A stretch of 64,000 bases of DNA from Candidatus Zhuqueibacterota bacterium (GTDB lineage: Bacteria; Zhuqueibacterota; Zhuqueibacteria; Zhuqueibacterales; Geothermadaptataceae). The notes under the pieces are model-generated. The model was not told the origin of the DNA, ran no database searches, and was given only the letters and a program-made list of their open reading frames with translations. The translations under genes and the position numbers were made by a program. The stretch spans positions 81,501-145,500 of the forward strand of contig JAUZRQ010000009.1 of the NCBI GenBank assembly GCA_030950365.1, given 5' to 3'. Every line of letters begins with the position of its first letter. The stretch's first letter is position 1. Shown piece after piece: positions 25,712 to 33,436 of the stretch.

Positions 25712-27880
25712 ATGCAGAACAAACGGTTGCGCTGGACTGCGACAGTCGCGATGCTCCTGTGCGGCGCGCTGGCCTTACCGGCGCAGGATGCATCCATCAT
25801 GGGATTTTCGCCGAGTTCCGCTAAAAAGCAGCTCGAACTGGAGAAAAAAATCATCGGCATGCCGTCCGGTGAGCGCATGCGGGAATACCATCGCGCGTTG
25901 ACCGCGGAGCCCCACCATGCCGGAACTGAAGCCAATGTCAAAACCGCCGAATACATTGCGCAAAAGCTGCGCGAATTTGGCGCGGATCGCGTGCAATATT
26001 TCCATTACGAAGCCCTTCTTCCCCGCCCTGTGGAACGCCGCGTGGTATTGCTGGAGCCGGAGCGCTATGAGCTCATCCTGGCCGAGCCGGCCATCGACGC
26101 CGATCCCGATTCCAAAAAAGACGGCGTGCTGCCGCCGTTCAACGCCTATGCCGCTGACGGCGAGGTCACGGCACAAGTGGTGTATGTGAATTACGGCATT
26201 CCCGACGACTATAAAGTGCTGGATTCGCTGGGCATTTCGGTCGAGGGCAAGATTGTGATTGCGCGCTATGGCCGGAGCTGGCGCGGCATCAAACCGCGAC
26301 TGGCCGCCGAACGCGGCGCGCTGGCCTGCATTTTGTATTCGGATCCGGCCGATGACGGCTACCGTAAGGGCGATGTGGTGCCCGAGGGTAAGTGGCGGCC
26401 CTGGCGCGGCGTGCAGCGCGGCTCGGTCATGGACATGCCCACCTACCCCGGCGATCCGCAAACCCCGGGATATGCGTCGAAAAAAGGCGCCAGACGCATC
26501 CCGCTGGATCAGGTGAAAACTCTGCAAAAAATTCCGGTGCTGCCTATTTCCTACGAAGATGCCCTGCCCATTTTGCGCAACCTGCGCGGCAAGGCCGTGC
26601 CCGAATCCTGGCAGGGCGGCCTGCCCATCACCTACCATTTCGGTCCCGGACCGGCGAAAGTCAGCCTGAAGCTCAAGCACGACTGGTCGGTGCGGCCGAT
26701 CGTCAATGTCATTGGCTATATTCGCGGCAGCCAATTTCCGGACGAGATCATTCTGGTGGGCGGCCATCGCGATGCTTGGACCTTTGGCGGCCGCGATCCG
26801 ATCAGCGGCGCGGTGTCGCTGCTGGAAACGGCGCGCGCCATCGGCGAGCTCGTGAAACAGGGCCACCGGCCGAAGCGCACCATCGCGTTTGCGAGCTGGG
26901 ACGCCGAAGAATACGGCCTCATCGGCTCGGTGGAATACGGCGAGGAATACGCACGGCAGTTGCGCAAGCAGATCGTGGTGTATCTGAACCGAGAAAGCTA
27001 CACCGCCGGCGATTTCGGCGCGGGCGGCTCGCATGCGCTGCAGCCGTTTATCAACGAAATCACAAAAGCCATTTACATGCCCGGCGACTCAGTGACGATT
27101 TTCGAGGCGTGGCAAAAGAAAGCGGGCAAGAAAAAGACGAACCTGCTGGAATGGCAAGGGCAGCGCATGGTGCGCATCAGCGCGCTGGGCTCGGGCAGCG
27201 ATTACACCGTGTTCCTGGATCATCTCGGCATTCCCAGCATCAATCTCGGCTTTTCCTCTGGCAACGGCATTTACCATTCCCGCTACGACAGCCACTGGTT
27301 CTTCACCACTTTTGGCGATCCCGGTTTCCGCTATGGCGAAAAGCTGGCGGAACTGGTGGCGATATTCCTGCTGCGCATGGCCAATGCCGATATTCTGCCG
27401 TTCGATTACGCGGCGACTTCCGAGACCATCGACCGCTATTTGGATGAACTGGACAAAGAACTCGAAAAGAAAAATTGGCAAAATAACATCGATTTCGCGC
27501 CGCTTCGCAAGCGAAACCACAGCCTATTCTATGCGGCAAGGGTTTTGAACGACGAGATTCAGCGCATTTTAATCAGTGAGCAGACGCAGCAGAAAAAGCA
27601 TCGGAAGAAATTGCAGCGACTCAACCAGTTGCTGTACCGTACCGAACAGCAGTTTTTGCATGAGGCTGGACTTCCCGGACGGCCGTGGTTCAAGCATCAG
27701 ATTTATGCGCCCGGCTTTTACACCGGCTATGGCGTGAAAACCCTGCCCGGCATCCGCGAGGCCATTGAAAAAGGCGACACGGAAGAGGCCAAGCACATGG
27801 TGCGGGTGCTGGAAAAGGTGTTGCATCGAGCGCAGCAATCGCTGGTTCAGGCCATCCGGGTGGCAGCGGAGATTCGATAA
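25712..27880 (+). CDS. Exported M28 peptidase, glutamate carboxypeptidase II-like
   Basis: 722 residues. ATG 25712 (after GGGAGGGAGA) opens a signal peptide, MQNKRLRWTATVAMLLCGAL, cut near LPAQ. Order: a PA domain (about 110-270), the M28 zinc peptidase, then a TFR-dimer-like helical domain (570-722). Zinc ligands by comparison with human GCPII: H352 and D362 in GGHRDAWTFGGRDP, the Glu pair in WDAEEYGLIGS, and His in GIYHSRYDSHWF. The ligand that is Asp in GCPII falls in YLNRES, where Glu 428 replaces it. Released substrates are probably peptides or folate-like conjugates in the periplasm. Confidence 0.92.
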   Translation: MQNKRLRWTATVAMLLCGALALPAQDASIMGFSPSSAKKQLELEKKIIGMPSGERMREYHRALTAEPHHAGTEANVKTAEYIAQKLREFGADRVQYFHYEALLPRPVERRVVLLEPERYELILAEPAIDADPDSKKDGVLPPFNAYAADGEVTAQVVYVNYGIPDDYKVLDSLGISVEGKIVIARYGRSWRGIKPRLAAERGALACILYSDPADDGYRKGDVVPEGKWRPWRGVQRGSVMDMPTYPGDPQTPGYASKKGARRIPLDQVKTLQKIPVLPISYEDALPILRNLRGKAVPESWQGGLPITYHFGPGPAKVSLKLKHDWSVRPIVNVIGYIRGSQFPDEIILVGGHRDAWTFGGRDPISGAVSLLETARAIGELVKQGHRPKRTIAFASWDAEEYGLIGSVEYGEEYARQLRKQIVVYLNRESYTAGDFGAGGSHALQPFINEITKAIYMPGDSVTIFEAWQKKAGKKKTNLLEWQGQRMVRISALGSGSDYTVFLDHLGIPSINLGFSSGNGIYHSRYDSHWFFTTFGDPGFRYGEKLAELVAIFLLRMANADILPFDYAATSETIDRYLDELDKELEKKNWQNNIDFAPLRKRNHSLFYAARVLNDEIQRILISEQTQQKKHRKKLQRLNQLLYRTEQQFLHEAGLPGRPWFKHQIYAPGFYTGYGVKTLPGIREAIEKGDTEEAKHMVRVLEKVLHRAQQSLVQAIRVAAEIR

Positions 27881-27895
27881 GCAGTTCATTTAAGC

Positions 27896-27945
27896 ACCAA
27901 ACACCCGGCGCCTCGAAGGTGCCTGGCGTTTCTTCACGAAAAACA
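27896..27945. repeat. Short GC-rich repeat, motif shared with 63263-63300
   Basis: The stretch CCTCGAAGGTGCCTGGCGTT here matches CCTCCGAGGTGCCTGGGGTT at about 63269-63288, differing at three positions. It precedes the second aldehyde dehydrogenase. A short inverted pair is visible, so it may be a REP-like element. Confidence 0.4.
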
Positions 27946-27959
27946 ACACGGAGAGAGCT

Positions 27960-29399
27960 ATGGCAAAGATGTTCGTTGCTGGAGAGTGGATCGATTCGGA
28001 GTCGGGCGACGTCGATGAGATTCGCAATCCGGCCACCGGAGAATTGGTGGATACCGTGCCCCGCGGCACCCGCAAAGATGCGGAGATGGCCATCCAGGCG
28101 GCGGCCGATGCATTTCCGGCCTGGGCCGATGTGCCATTCTCGCAGCGCGGCGAAATCCTGTTCAACGCGGCGCGCCTGATCAAAGACAACGAAAAAGAAC
28201 TGGCCCGCCTGCTGACGCAGGAACAGGGCAAACCGCTGCGCGAGAGCGTGCGCGAAATCCGCCGCTTTGTGCACACCATCGAGCACTATGCGGGACTGGG
28301 CAAAAACGTCCGTGGCGGCTATGTGCCGCTGCTGGACCGCGGCAAATACGGCCGGATCATCAAACTACCGCTGGGTGTGTGCGGCGCTATCGTGCCGTGG
28401 AACTTCCCGGTGGCGCTGATGGGCAACAAGATTGCGCCCGGATTGCTGGCCGGCAACACGTTTGTGGTCAAGCCGGCAGGCACCACCCCCCTCACTGCTT
28501 TGCGCACCATGGAGCTGTTTTATCAGGCCGGATTGCCGCGCGGCGTCATGAACATGATCACCGGGCCCGGCGGCACGGTGGGCCAGGAAATCATCGAAAA
28601 TCCGACGGTGCGCAAAATCGGCTTCACCGGTTCCACGGCCACCGGCAAACGCGTGATGGAACTGGCCGCCAAAGAGCTGAAAAAGGTCACGCTGGAGCTG
28701 GGCGGCAGCGATCCGATGATCGTGTGCGACGACGCCAACATCGACCGCGCGGTCAGCGCCGCCTCGGTGGGCCGGTTTTATAACTGTGGCCAGGCCTGCC
28801 TGGCGGTCAAGCGGCTGTACCTGTTCGAATCCATCGCCGATGAGTTCATCGAAAAGCTGGTAGCCAAGGTGCAAAAATTGAAAGTCGGCAACGGCCTCGA
28901 GGAAGGCGCCATGCTGGGCCCGCTGCACACGGCCTACCAGCGCGAGGAAATCGAAGGCCAGGTGCAGGATGCCCTCGACCGCGGCGCGAAAGTGCTGGTG
29001 GGCGGCAAGCGGCCCGAGGGCGCGGAATATGAGCGCGGCTTCTTCTACTTGCCCACGTTGCTCACTGAAGTGGACGAGGCCTCGCGCGTGATCCGCGAAG
29101 AGGTCTTTGGCCCGGTTCTGCCGATCATCCGGGTGAAGGATTTCGATGAGGCCATCGAAAAGGCCAACGATTCCATTTACGGCCTCGGTTCGTCCATCTG
29201 GACACGCAGTCTGCGCCGGGCGGAAATCGCCGCGGAAAAACTACAGGCCGGTTACACCTGGATCAACTCAGCGCAGATCATCTACGACGAATTGCCGTTC
29301 GGCGGCGTGAAGCAAAGCGGCCTCGGCAAGGAGCACGGTTACGAGGCGTTGGAGCACTATCTCGAAACCAAGGCGGTCGTCGTAGCGGCCGATGTGTGA
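27960..29399 (+). CDS. Second NAD(P)-dependent aldehyde dehydrogenase
   Basis: 479 residues. Same family as 17678-19144 and clearly paralogous: AIVPWNFPVALMGNKIAPGL, TLELGGSDPMIVCDDANIDR with the general base Glu, NCGQACLAVKRLYLFE with catalytic Cys, and EEVFGPVLPIIRV. ATG 27960 has GGAGAG upstream, the same leader pattern as its paralogue. It stands apart from the paa cluster behind a peptidase gene, so its substrate is probably different; it could act as a succinate-semialdehyde-type enzyme. Confidence 0.93.
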   Translation: MAKMFVAGEWIDSESGDVDEIRNPATGELVDTVPRGTRKDAEMAIQAAADAFPAWADVPFSQRGEILFNAARLIKDNEKELARLLTQEQGKPLRESVREIRRFVHTIEHYAGLGKNVRGGYVPLLDRGKYGRIIKLPLGVCGAIVPWNFPVALMGNKIAPGLLAGNTFVVKPAGTTPLTALRTMELFYQAGLPRGVMNMITGPGGTVGQEIIENPTVRKIGFTGSTATGKRVMELAAKELKKVTLELGGSDPMIVCDDANIDRAVSAASVGRFYNCGQACLAVKRLYLFESIADEFIEKLVAKVQKLKVGNGLEEGAMLGPLHTAYQREEIEGQVQDALDRGAKVLVGGKRPEGAEYERGFFYLPTLLTEVDEASRVIREEVFGPVLPIIRVKDFDEAIEKANDSIYGLGSSIWTRSLRRAEIAAEKLQAGYTWINSAQIIYDELPFGGVKQSGLGKEHGYEALEHYLETKAVVVAADV

Positions 29400-29428
29400 T
29401 GATGAGGCGTACATGTTAAAAAGCACGA

Positions 29429-29474
29429 ACGGCCGGATGGTGATCTGCCACGAATGGCAGACCCATCCGGCCGT
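29429..29474. terminator. Nested hairpin between convergent genes
   Basis: Outer arms ACGGCCGGATGG (29429-29440) and CCATCCGGCCGT (29463-29474) pair perfectly, and an inner 7-bp stem TCTGCCA/TGGCAGA closes on CGAA. It lies between the ends of the aldehyde dehydrogenase and rpe genes and probably stops transcription from both sides, though no T-run is present. Confidence 0.55.
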
Positions 29475-29530
29475 ATCGTGTCCGGGGGATGGTGTGGGTC
29501 TTTCCGATTATGGAAGGCCATGCAATACTT

Positions 29531-30289
29531 TTAATCAGCGCCCTGGAACACCCGATCTTCGAAATAGTGTTCCAGCTCGGCGGCGGAGTGCCAGCGGCCG
29601 TTGCCATCGGTGAAGCTGTTTTCGTTCTGGCATTGCGCCAGCATATCCTTGACGGTTCTTGCTGGAGCCGGCGTGCCAAAGATACCTGAACCGGAAACCA
29701 GCACATCGGCGCCAGCGCGCGCCACTTCGGCGATGTTATCCAATTGGATTCCGCCATCGACTCCCACCCGAACCTGAGGCAGTCCCCGCTCATCGAGCAT
29801 CTGCCGCAACTTGCGGATTTTATCCATACTGGCCGGAATGAAGGACTGGCTGCCAAAACCGGGGTTCACGGACATGATCAAGACCAGGTCCACTTCCTGC
29901 ACAATTTCCTCAATGCTACTGAGCGGGGTATGCGGATTAAGCGCCACGCCGGCTTTCACGTTGTGACTGCGGATAGCCGTCAGCGTGCGGTGCAAATGCG
30001 TACAGGCTTCCACATGCACGGTCAGTACATCGGCGCCGGCCTGAACGAAATCGTCGATGTACCGATTGGGATCGGCGATCATCAGATGCACATCCAGCGG
30101 CAGGCGAGTACGCCGGCGCAACGCTCGCACGACTACCGGTCCCATGGTGATGTTGGGCACAAAATGGCCATCCATCACGTCAATGTGCAACCAGCCGGCT
30201 CCGGCCTTTTCTAGCCTCCGAACCTCTTCCGCCAGCCTGGTAAAATCGGCAGACAGAATGGATGGCGCAAGAATGAATGATGGTTTCAT
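29531..30289 (-). CDS. rpe: Ribulose-phosphate 3-epimerase
   Basis: 252 residues. Interconverts ribulose 5-phosphate and xylulose 5-phosphate in the pentose-phosphate and Calvin cycles. TIM-barrel motifs complete: APSILSADF, HIDVMDGHFVPNITMGP (metal ligands His, Asp), LDVHLMIADP, MSVNPGFGSQSF and VDGGI. After the normal end near ADVLVSGSGIFG, about 40 extra polar residues follow (ENSFTDGNGRWHSAAELEHY and onward). ATG 30289 follows GGGAGGG. Its position next to RuBisCO remnants suggests an old cbb set, but the gene itself is intact and probably general. Confidence 0.96.
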   Translation of the reverse strand: MKPSFILAPSILSADFTRLAEEVRRLEKAGAGWLHIDVMDGHFVPNITMGPVVVRALRRRTRLPLDVHLMIADPNRYIDDFVQAGADVLTVHVEACTHLHRTLTAIRSHNVKAGVALNPHTPLSSIEEIVQEVDLVLIMSVNPGFGSQSFIPASMDKIRKLRQMLDERGLPQVRVGVDGGIQLDNIAEVARAGADVLVSGSGIFGTPAPARTVKDMLAQCQNENSFTDGNGRWHSAAELEHYFEDRVFQGAD

Positions 30290-30337
30290 CTTTCCCTCCC
30301 AAAATTGAACGATCTATGAATGAAATGCCCTCGTTTT

Positions 30338-30529
30338 TTAATTGCGATTGTCTCGCACTTCTCGAATCAGTTCGGCGTACCGCTTTTCAGCCAATTTTTG
30401 GCGCTGAACGCATTTCAGGATTTCGCGGGCGGATAGAATACCCACAAGCCCCTTCCCTTCCATCACCAACAGATGCCGATGTTCATCCATTTCGAGAAGC
30501 TCCAGAACCTGATGGCATGGCGCATCCGA
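30338..30529 (-). pseudogene. CBS-domain protein, 3' remnant
   Basis: 63 codons end at TAA 30340-30338; a TGA lies directly before the first codon, and no start is present. The text reads PCHQVLELLEMDEHRHLLVM then GKGLVGILSAREILKCVQ, the second half of a CBS domain with its VGILS..ILK block. The 5' part of the gene is gone, with the RuBisCO stop only 35 bp upstream. CBS domains sense adenylate nucleotides. It is evidence that this locus has been cut and rejoined. Confidence 0.7.
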
Positions 30530-30564
30530 TCAGCATACATGATTGCAGCCTCTCGATTTTGCAG

Positions 30565-31491
30565 TTATTTGGCTTCTGCATCAATAGTGACTATATCCAG
30601 GACATCCACCGTCGGGAAATCAAACCGGATGTCTCTCCAGGCTTCCAAGGCCTGACGCAGTTCCGGCGAATATTTGGCTGCCTTCATGAAAATGTTGGTG
30701 TCTTCATTGAGTAAATCGCGATCCTCGTTGCGGGCCTGGATAACAGCTTGCAATGCAACACGATTGGCCATAGCGCCGGCGGCATTGCCCCAGGGATGTC
30801 CCAGGGTACCACCGCCGAATTGCAGAATGGCATCGTCGCCATAAATGTGTACCAGCTCGGACATGTGCCACATGTGGATACCGCCAGACACCACCTGAAA
30901 ATGCCGGGAATCCCCCCATGGATGATCGAAAAAGATGCCGCGGCTCAAATCGCGGGCCACGAAATTCTTGCGCAACAGATCAGCCATGCCCATGGTTGAA
31001 GCGCGATCGCTTTCCAGTTTACCAACCACGGTATCATTATGGCCATGATCTGCGGTGACAAGTCGGCACCACTTTGCCAGGACTGGCCAGTGAATGCCAT
31101 GGTTGGGCTGCCGGTCGATCACTGCATGCATGACCCATTGGGCGTGCAGGAAAACGTCGTTGTCGCGGCACCATTTGGACAGCGAGGTAAAGGCCGTGAG
31201 GCCGTCGGTCAGGTAGTCCACTATGATCACCGGCGCTTCCAATTCCTTGGCGGCTTCGGCGCGGCGGTACATCTCCTCCATGTTACCGGCCGTGACGTTT
31301 AGAAAATGGACCTGGCGTTCACTGGTTTTGGCTTCGGCTTTTTTCACTGCTTCAATCACGAAACGAAAGCGATCGTACCTGAGCATGAACGGCTGCAAAG
31401 TGATGTTTTCATCGTCTTTGGTGAAATCCAGGCCGCCGCGCAAAGCTTCATACACCATGCGTCCGTAAATTCGTGAAATGCTCGGTTGCAC
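30565..31491 (-). pseudogene. cbbL: Form I RuBisCO large-subunit fragment, N-terminus missing, active site altered
   Basis: The homologous part begins near 31470 ([20 protein letters not shown]) and matches form I RbcL from about spinach residue 184 to the C-terminus; the first ~180 residues, with the KPK lysine, are absent. Kept: the KDDE metal/carbamate site, His of DHGH (H327), Lys of VVGKLE (K334), SGGIHMWHM (S379) and [11 protein letters not shown]. Changed: the site that is HR (H294, R295) in functional enzymes reads QW in [15 protein letters not shown]. The 300-codon frame is open throughout. Without the N-terminus it cannot be a working carboxylase. No small subunit is present. It may be a decaying gene or a misjoined contig. 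Confidence 0.8.
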
Positions 31492-31565
31492 GCCGGTAAA
31501 TAGCCATGCCGCTCCGAATCAGCCAGTGTACCATCGACATCGACAATGACCGCTTTCAGGTTCAT
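31470..31565 (-). pseudogene. cbbY: CbbY-type HAD phosphatase, first ~33 codons only
   Basis: ATG 31565 follows GGGAGA and opens [20 protein letters not shown], the HAD motif I (DVDGT) with the CbbY-like [17 protein letters not shown] cap entry. Likeness stops at about 31470, where the RuBisCO sequence begins in another frame; read on, the HAD frame ends at a stop near 31356. CbbY removes the RuBisCO inhibitor xylulose-1,5-bisphosphate in autotrophs, which fits the locus. This is the promoter-proximal gene of the sigma54 promoter at 31617. Confidence 0.75.
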
Positions 31566-31616
31566 CGTTCTCCCGCATTTTTGTGAAGCAGGTTTAAAAA
31601 TGAATGCCGTTCATTA

Positions 31617-31632
31617 TGCGAAAGCCGTGCCA
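31617..31632 (-). promoter_or_regulatory. Sigma54 (-24/-12) promoter
   Basis: On the minus strand the 16 bases read TGGCACGGCTTTCGCA against consensus TGGCACGNNNNTTGCW, a single mismatch (C for T at position 13). The invariant GG and GC pairs are correctly spaced. Expected transcription start is about 31606, some 40 bp before the CbbY start codon. Two palindromes lie 90-225 bp upstream and the activator gene ends 300 bp upstream. Confidence 0.8.
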
Positions 31633-31717
31633 GGAAATTGGTAAAAATTGTATTCCCGGTGTAACATATTGTTATTATTAGTATAAAAATTATTGTGGAA
31701 ATGCGAGTGTTAGATTT

Positions 31718-31735
31718 TGTGCCACTGATGACACA
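31718..31735. promoter_or_regulatory. Upstream activator palindrome 1
   Basis: TGTGCC-N6-GACACA, 18 bp, agrees with palindrome 2 at 14 of 18 positions. Its centre is about 100 bp upstream of the sigma54 promoter, the usual distance for an enhancer site of a sigma54 activator. Confidence 0.65.
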
Positions 31736-31838
31736 CTTTATGGAAATAACAATTGTTTTCATTTTTTTAAATATTTCAATTTGCGGTAAAACTTATTGAT
31801 TAATCACGATTTAGATAGGGTTGGCAGCAAAATCAGAT

Positions 31839-31856
31839 TGTGTCACAGGAGACACA
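31839..31856. promoter_or_regulatory. Upstream activator palindrome 2
   Basis: TGTGTC-N6-GACACA, a perfect 6+6 inverted repeat. It lies 121 bp from palindrome 1 and 82 bp past the end of the activator gene. Likely bound by the Fis-type helix-turn-helix dimer of that activator. Confidence 0.65.
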
Positions 31857-31937
31857 GCTTGTGTGTCGTTAAGGTTACATAATTGGGGTGAGATTTTTAG
31901 ATGGCGCTTTTATGGTAAGACGTACGCAAAGAGGTCT

Positions 31938-33335
31938 TCAATCTACATCCGCCAGGGCTTTGAATTCGGCCACATTGATGCCGTGTTTCTCCATTAGCCG
32001 GTAAAAAGTGCGCCGGGATACACGCGCGGCTCTGGCTGCGCGGGACACATTGCCATGGCACTGCTGCAGATAGCGCACCAGCGCATCCCGTTCAATCTGG
32101 CTGATCATGCGATGTTTCAAATCGCTCAGACCTTTCAATAACGCCGAGGAATCCAGCCGGGAATTGCCCGAGACGTTTTGCAGGCCCATGGGCAGATGCT
32201 CCACGCGGATCTCATCCATACTGGTCAGCACCAGCGCCCGCTCGATGACATTCTCCAGCTCGCGCAGGTTGCCGGGCCAGTGGTAATTTTTCATGGCCTC
32301 AATCGCTTCGGGCGAGATGCGCTCCACCCGCTTGTTGACTTTGGCCTGCGCCAATTTCAAGAAATGGTACGCCAGCAGTGGAATGTCTTCGAGCCGTTCG
32401 CGCAGCGGTGGCAGATGAATGGTAAAGGTATTCAGCCGGTAGAACAGGTCGGCGCGGAACTCGCCTTTTTCGATGGCCTCTTCCAGTTTCCGGTTAGTAG
32501 CAGCAATGATCCGCACCTTAATTTTTTTAGTGTCATTGTCACCGATGGCGCGGATTTCCCCCGATTGCAAAAACCGCAGCAACTTGGACTGAATTTCCAG
32601 CGGCATGTCGCCGATTTCATCAAGAAACAAAATGCCGTCGTTAGCCAACTCCAGCAGACCAATGCGATCGGACACCGCGCCGGTGAACGCGCCTTTTTTA
32701 TAGCCAAACAGCTCGCTTTCGATGAGCGTCGGGCTGAAGGCCGTGCAATTGACGGTGATCAGTGGGCGATCGCGCCAGGGACTGTTCTTGTGAATCATGC
32801 GCGCCACCCCTTCTTTGCCGGTGCCGCTCTCCCCGCGGATTAGCACTGTGGTGGGCGCGGGCGCAACCCGCCGGATGAGCGAAGCGATTTCCTGCATTTT
32901 CGGCGTTGAGCCGATAATGAACTCCTCTGGCTCATAGCGCGCCATTTCGCGCTGCATGATCTGAAACCGGTCCTCCAGGATTTCTTTTTTCTTGTATTCA
33001 TCCAGGAGCTGCCAGATCATCATCGCGCTCTTGCCACCAATGAGCTCGGTTTGTTCAGCTTTCTCGTGAATGAGCCGCCTTTGCAGCGATTCATCGCCGG
33101 TGACGTTGACAATCAGGTCGAGGTCAAGCTCGCGCAAGAGAGGCTGATATTCACGGGCCACTGGAATGTTCATCTTTTTCGCCAGCGGGATGCCCGGAGC
33201 TCGCAAATTTTTATCCACCACGCCGAGTACTTGAATCGATGGATGGCGCTCGAACACGCGCAAAAGCATCCGGCCGGCACGACCGGCCCCGATCAACAAT
33301 ACTCGTAGATTGAATGTGGGTTGCTCTACGGTCAT
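31938..33335 (-). CDS. Sigma54-dependent activator with Rossmann-like N-terminal sensor
   Basis: 465 residues in three parts. Residues about 10-115 form a dinucleotide-binding-type domain: LLIGAGRAGRMLLRVFERHP, then VVDKN and LDLIVNVTGDESLQRR. The AAA+ domain (about 140-380) is complete: Walker A GESGTGKE, sigma54-contact loop ELFGYKKGAFTGA, Walker B LFLDEIGDMP, and FRADLFYRLN (sensor region). The C-terminus (about 425-455) is a Fis-like helix-turn-helix, HGNVSRAARAARVSRRTFYR. Usual N-terminal receiver, GAF or PAS domains are absent, so the input is probably NAD(P)(H), CoA or a related metabolite. It lies just upstream of the palindromes and sigma54 promoter it probably serves. Confidence 0.93.
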   Translation of the reverse strand: MTVEQPTFNLRVLLIGAGRAGRMLLRVFERHPSIQVLGVVDKNLRAPGIPLAKKMNIPVAREYQPLLRELDLDLIVNVTGDESLQRRLIHEKAEQTELIGGKSAMMIWQLLDEYKKKEILEDRFQIMQREMARYEPEEFIIGSTPKMQEIASLIRRVAPAPTTVLIRGESGTGKEGVARMIHKNSPWRDRPLITVNCTAFSPTLIESELFGYKKGAFTGAVSDRIGLLELANDGILFLDEIGDMPLEIQSKLLRFLQSGEIRAIGDNDTKKIKVRIIAATNRKLEEAIEKGEFRADLFYRLNTFTIHLPPLRERLEDIPLLAYHFLKLAQAKVNKRVERISPEAIEAMKNYHWPGNLRELENVIERALVLTSMDEIRVEHLPMGLQNVSGNSRLDSSALLKGLSDLKHRMISQIERDALVRYLQQCHGNVSRAARAARVSRRTFYRLMEKHGINVAEFKALADVD

Positions 33336-33377
33336 AATTATGAAAATTGGAGAAAAACCTTTCTGGTTTATTTATAA

Positions 33378-33413
33378 ATAAAAAACGAAGGCCCCTCTGT
33401 AGACGCCTTCGTT
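33378..33413 (-). terminator. Intrinsic terminator after the isomerase gene
   Basis: Arms AACGAAGGC (33384-33392) and GCCTTCGTT (33405-33413) pair perfectly, and the minus strand continues TTTTTTATT. It lies 24 bp past the stop at 33437. Confidence 0.85.
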
Positions 33414-33436
33414 CCCTGGGTAATTTGAAATGTGGT

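Noticed and set aside
25775..27034. 419-codon minus-strand frame opposite the M28 peptidase gene
   Set aside because: Antisense shadow; the plus-strand gene has a complete zinc peptidase pattern and a ribosome site.
31356..31565. HAD-RuBisCO fusion protein
   Set aside because: The two parts are in different frames (31565 and 31491 differ by 74 bases), so no single protein spans them.
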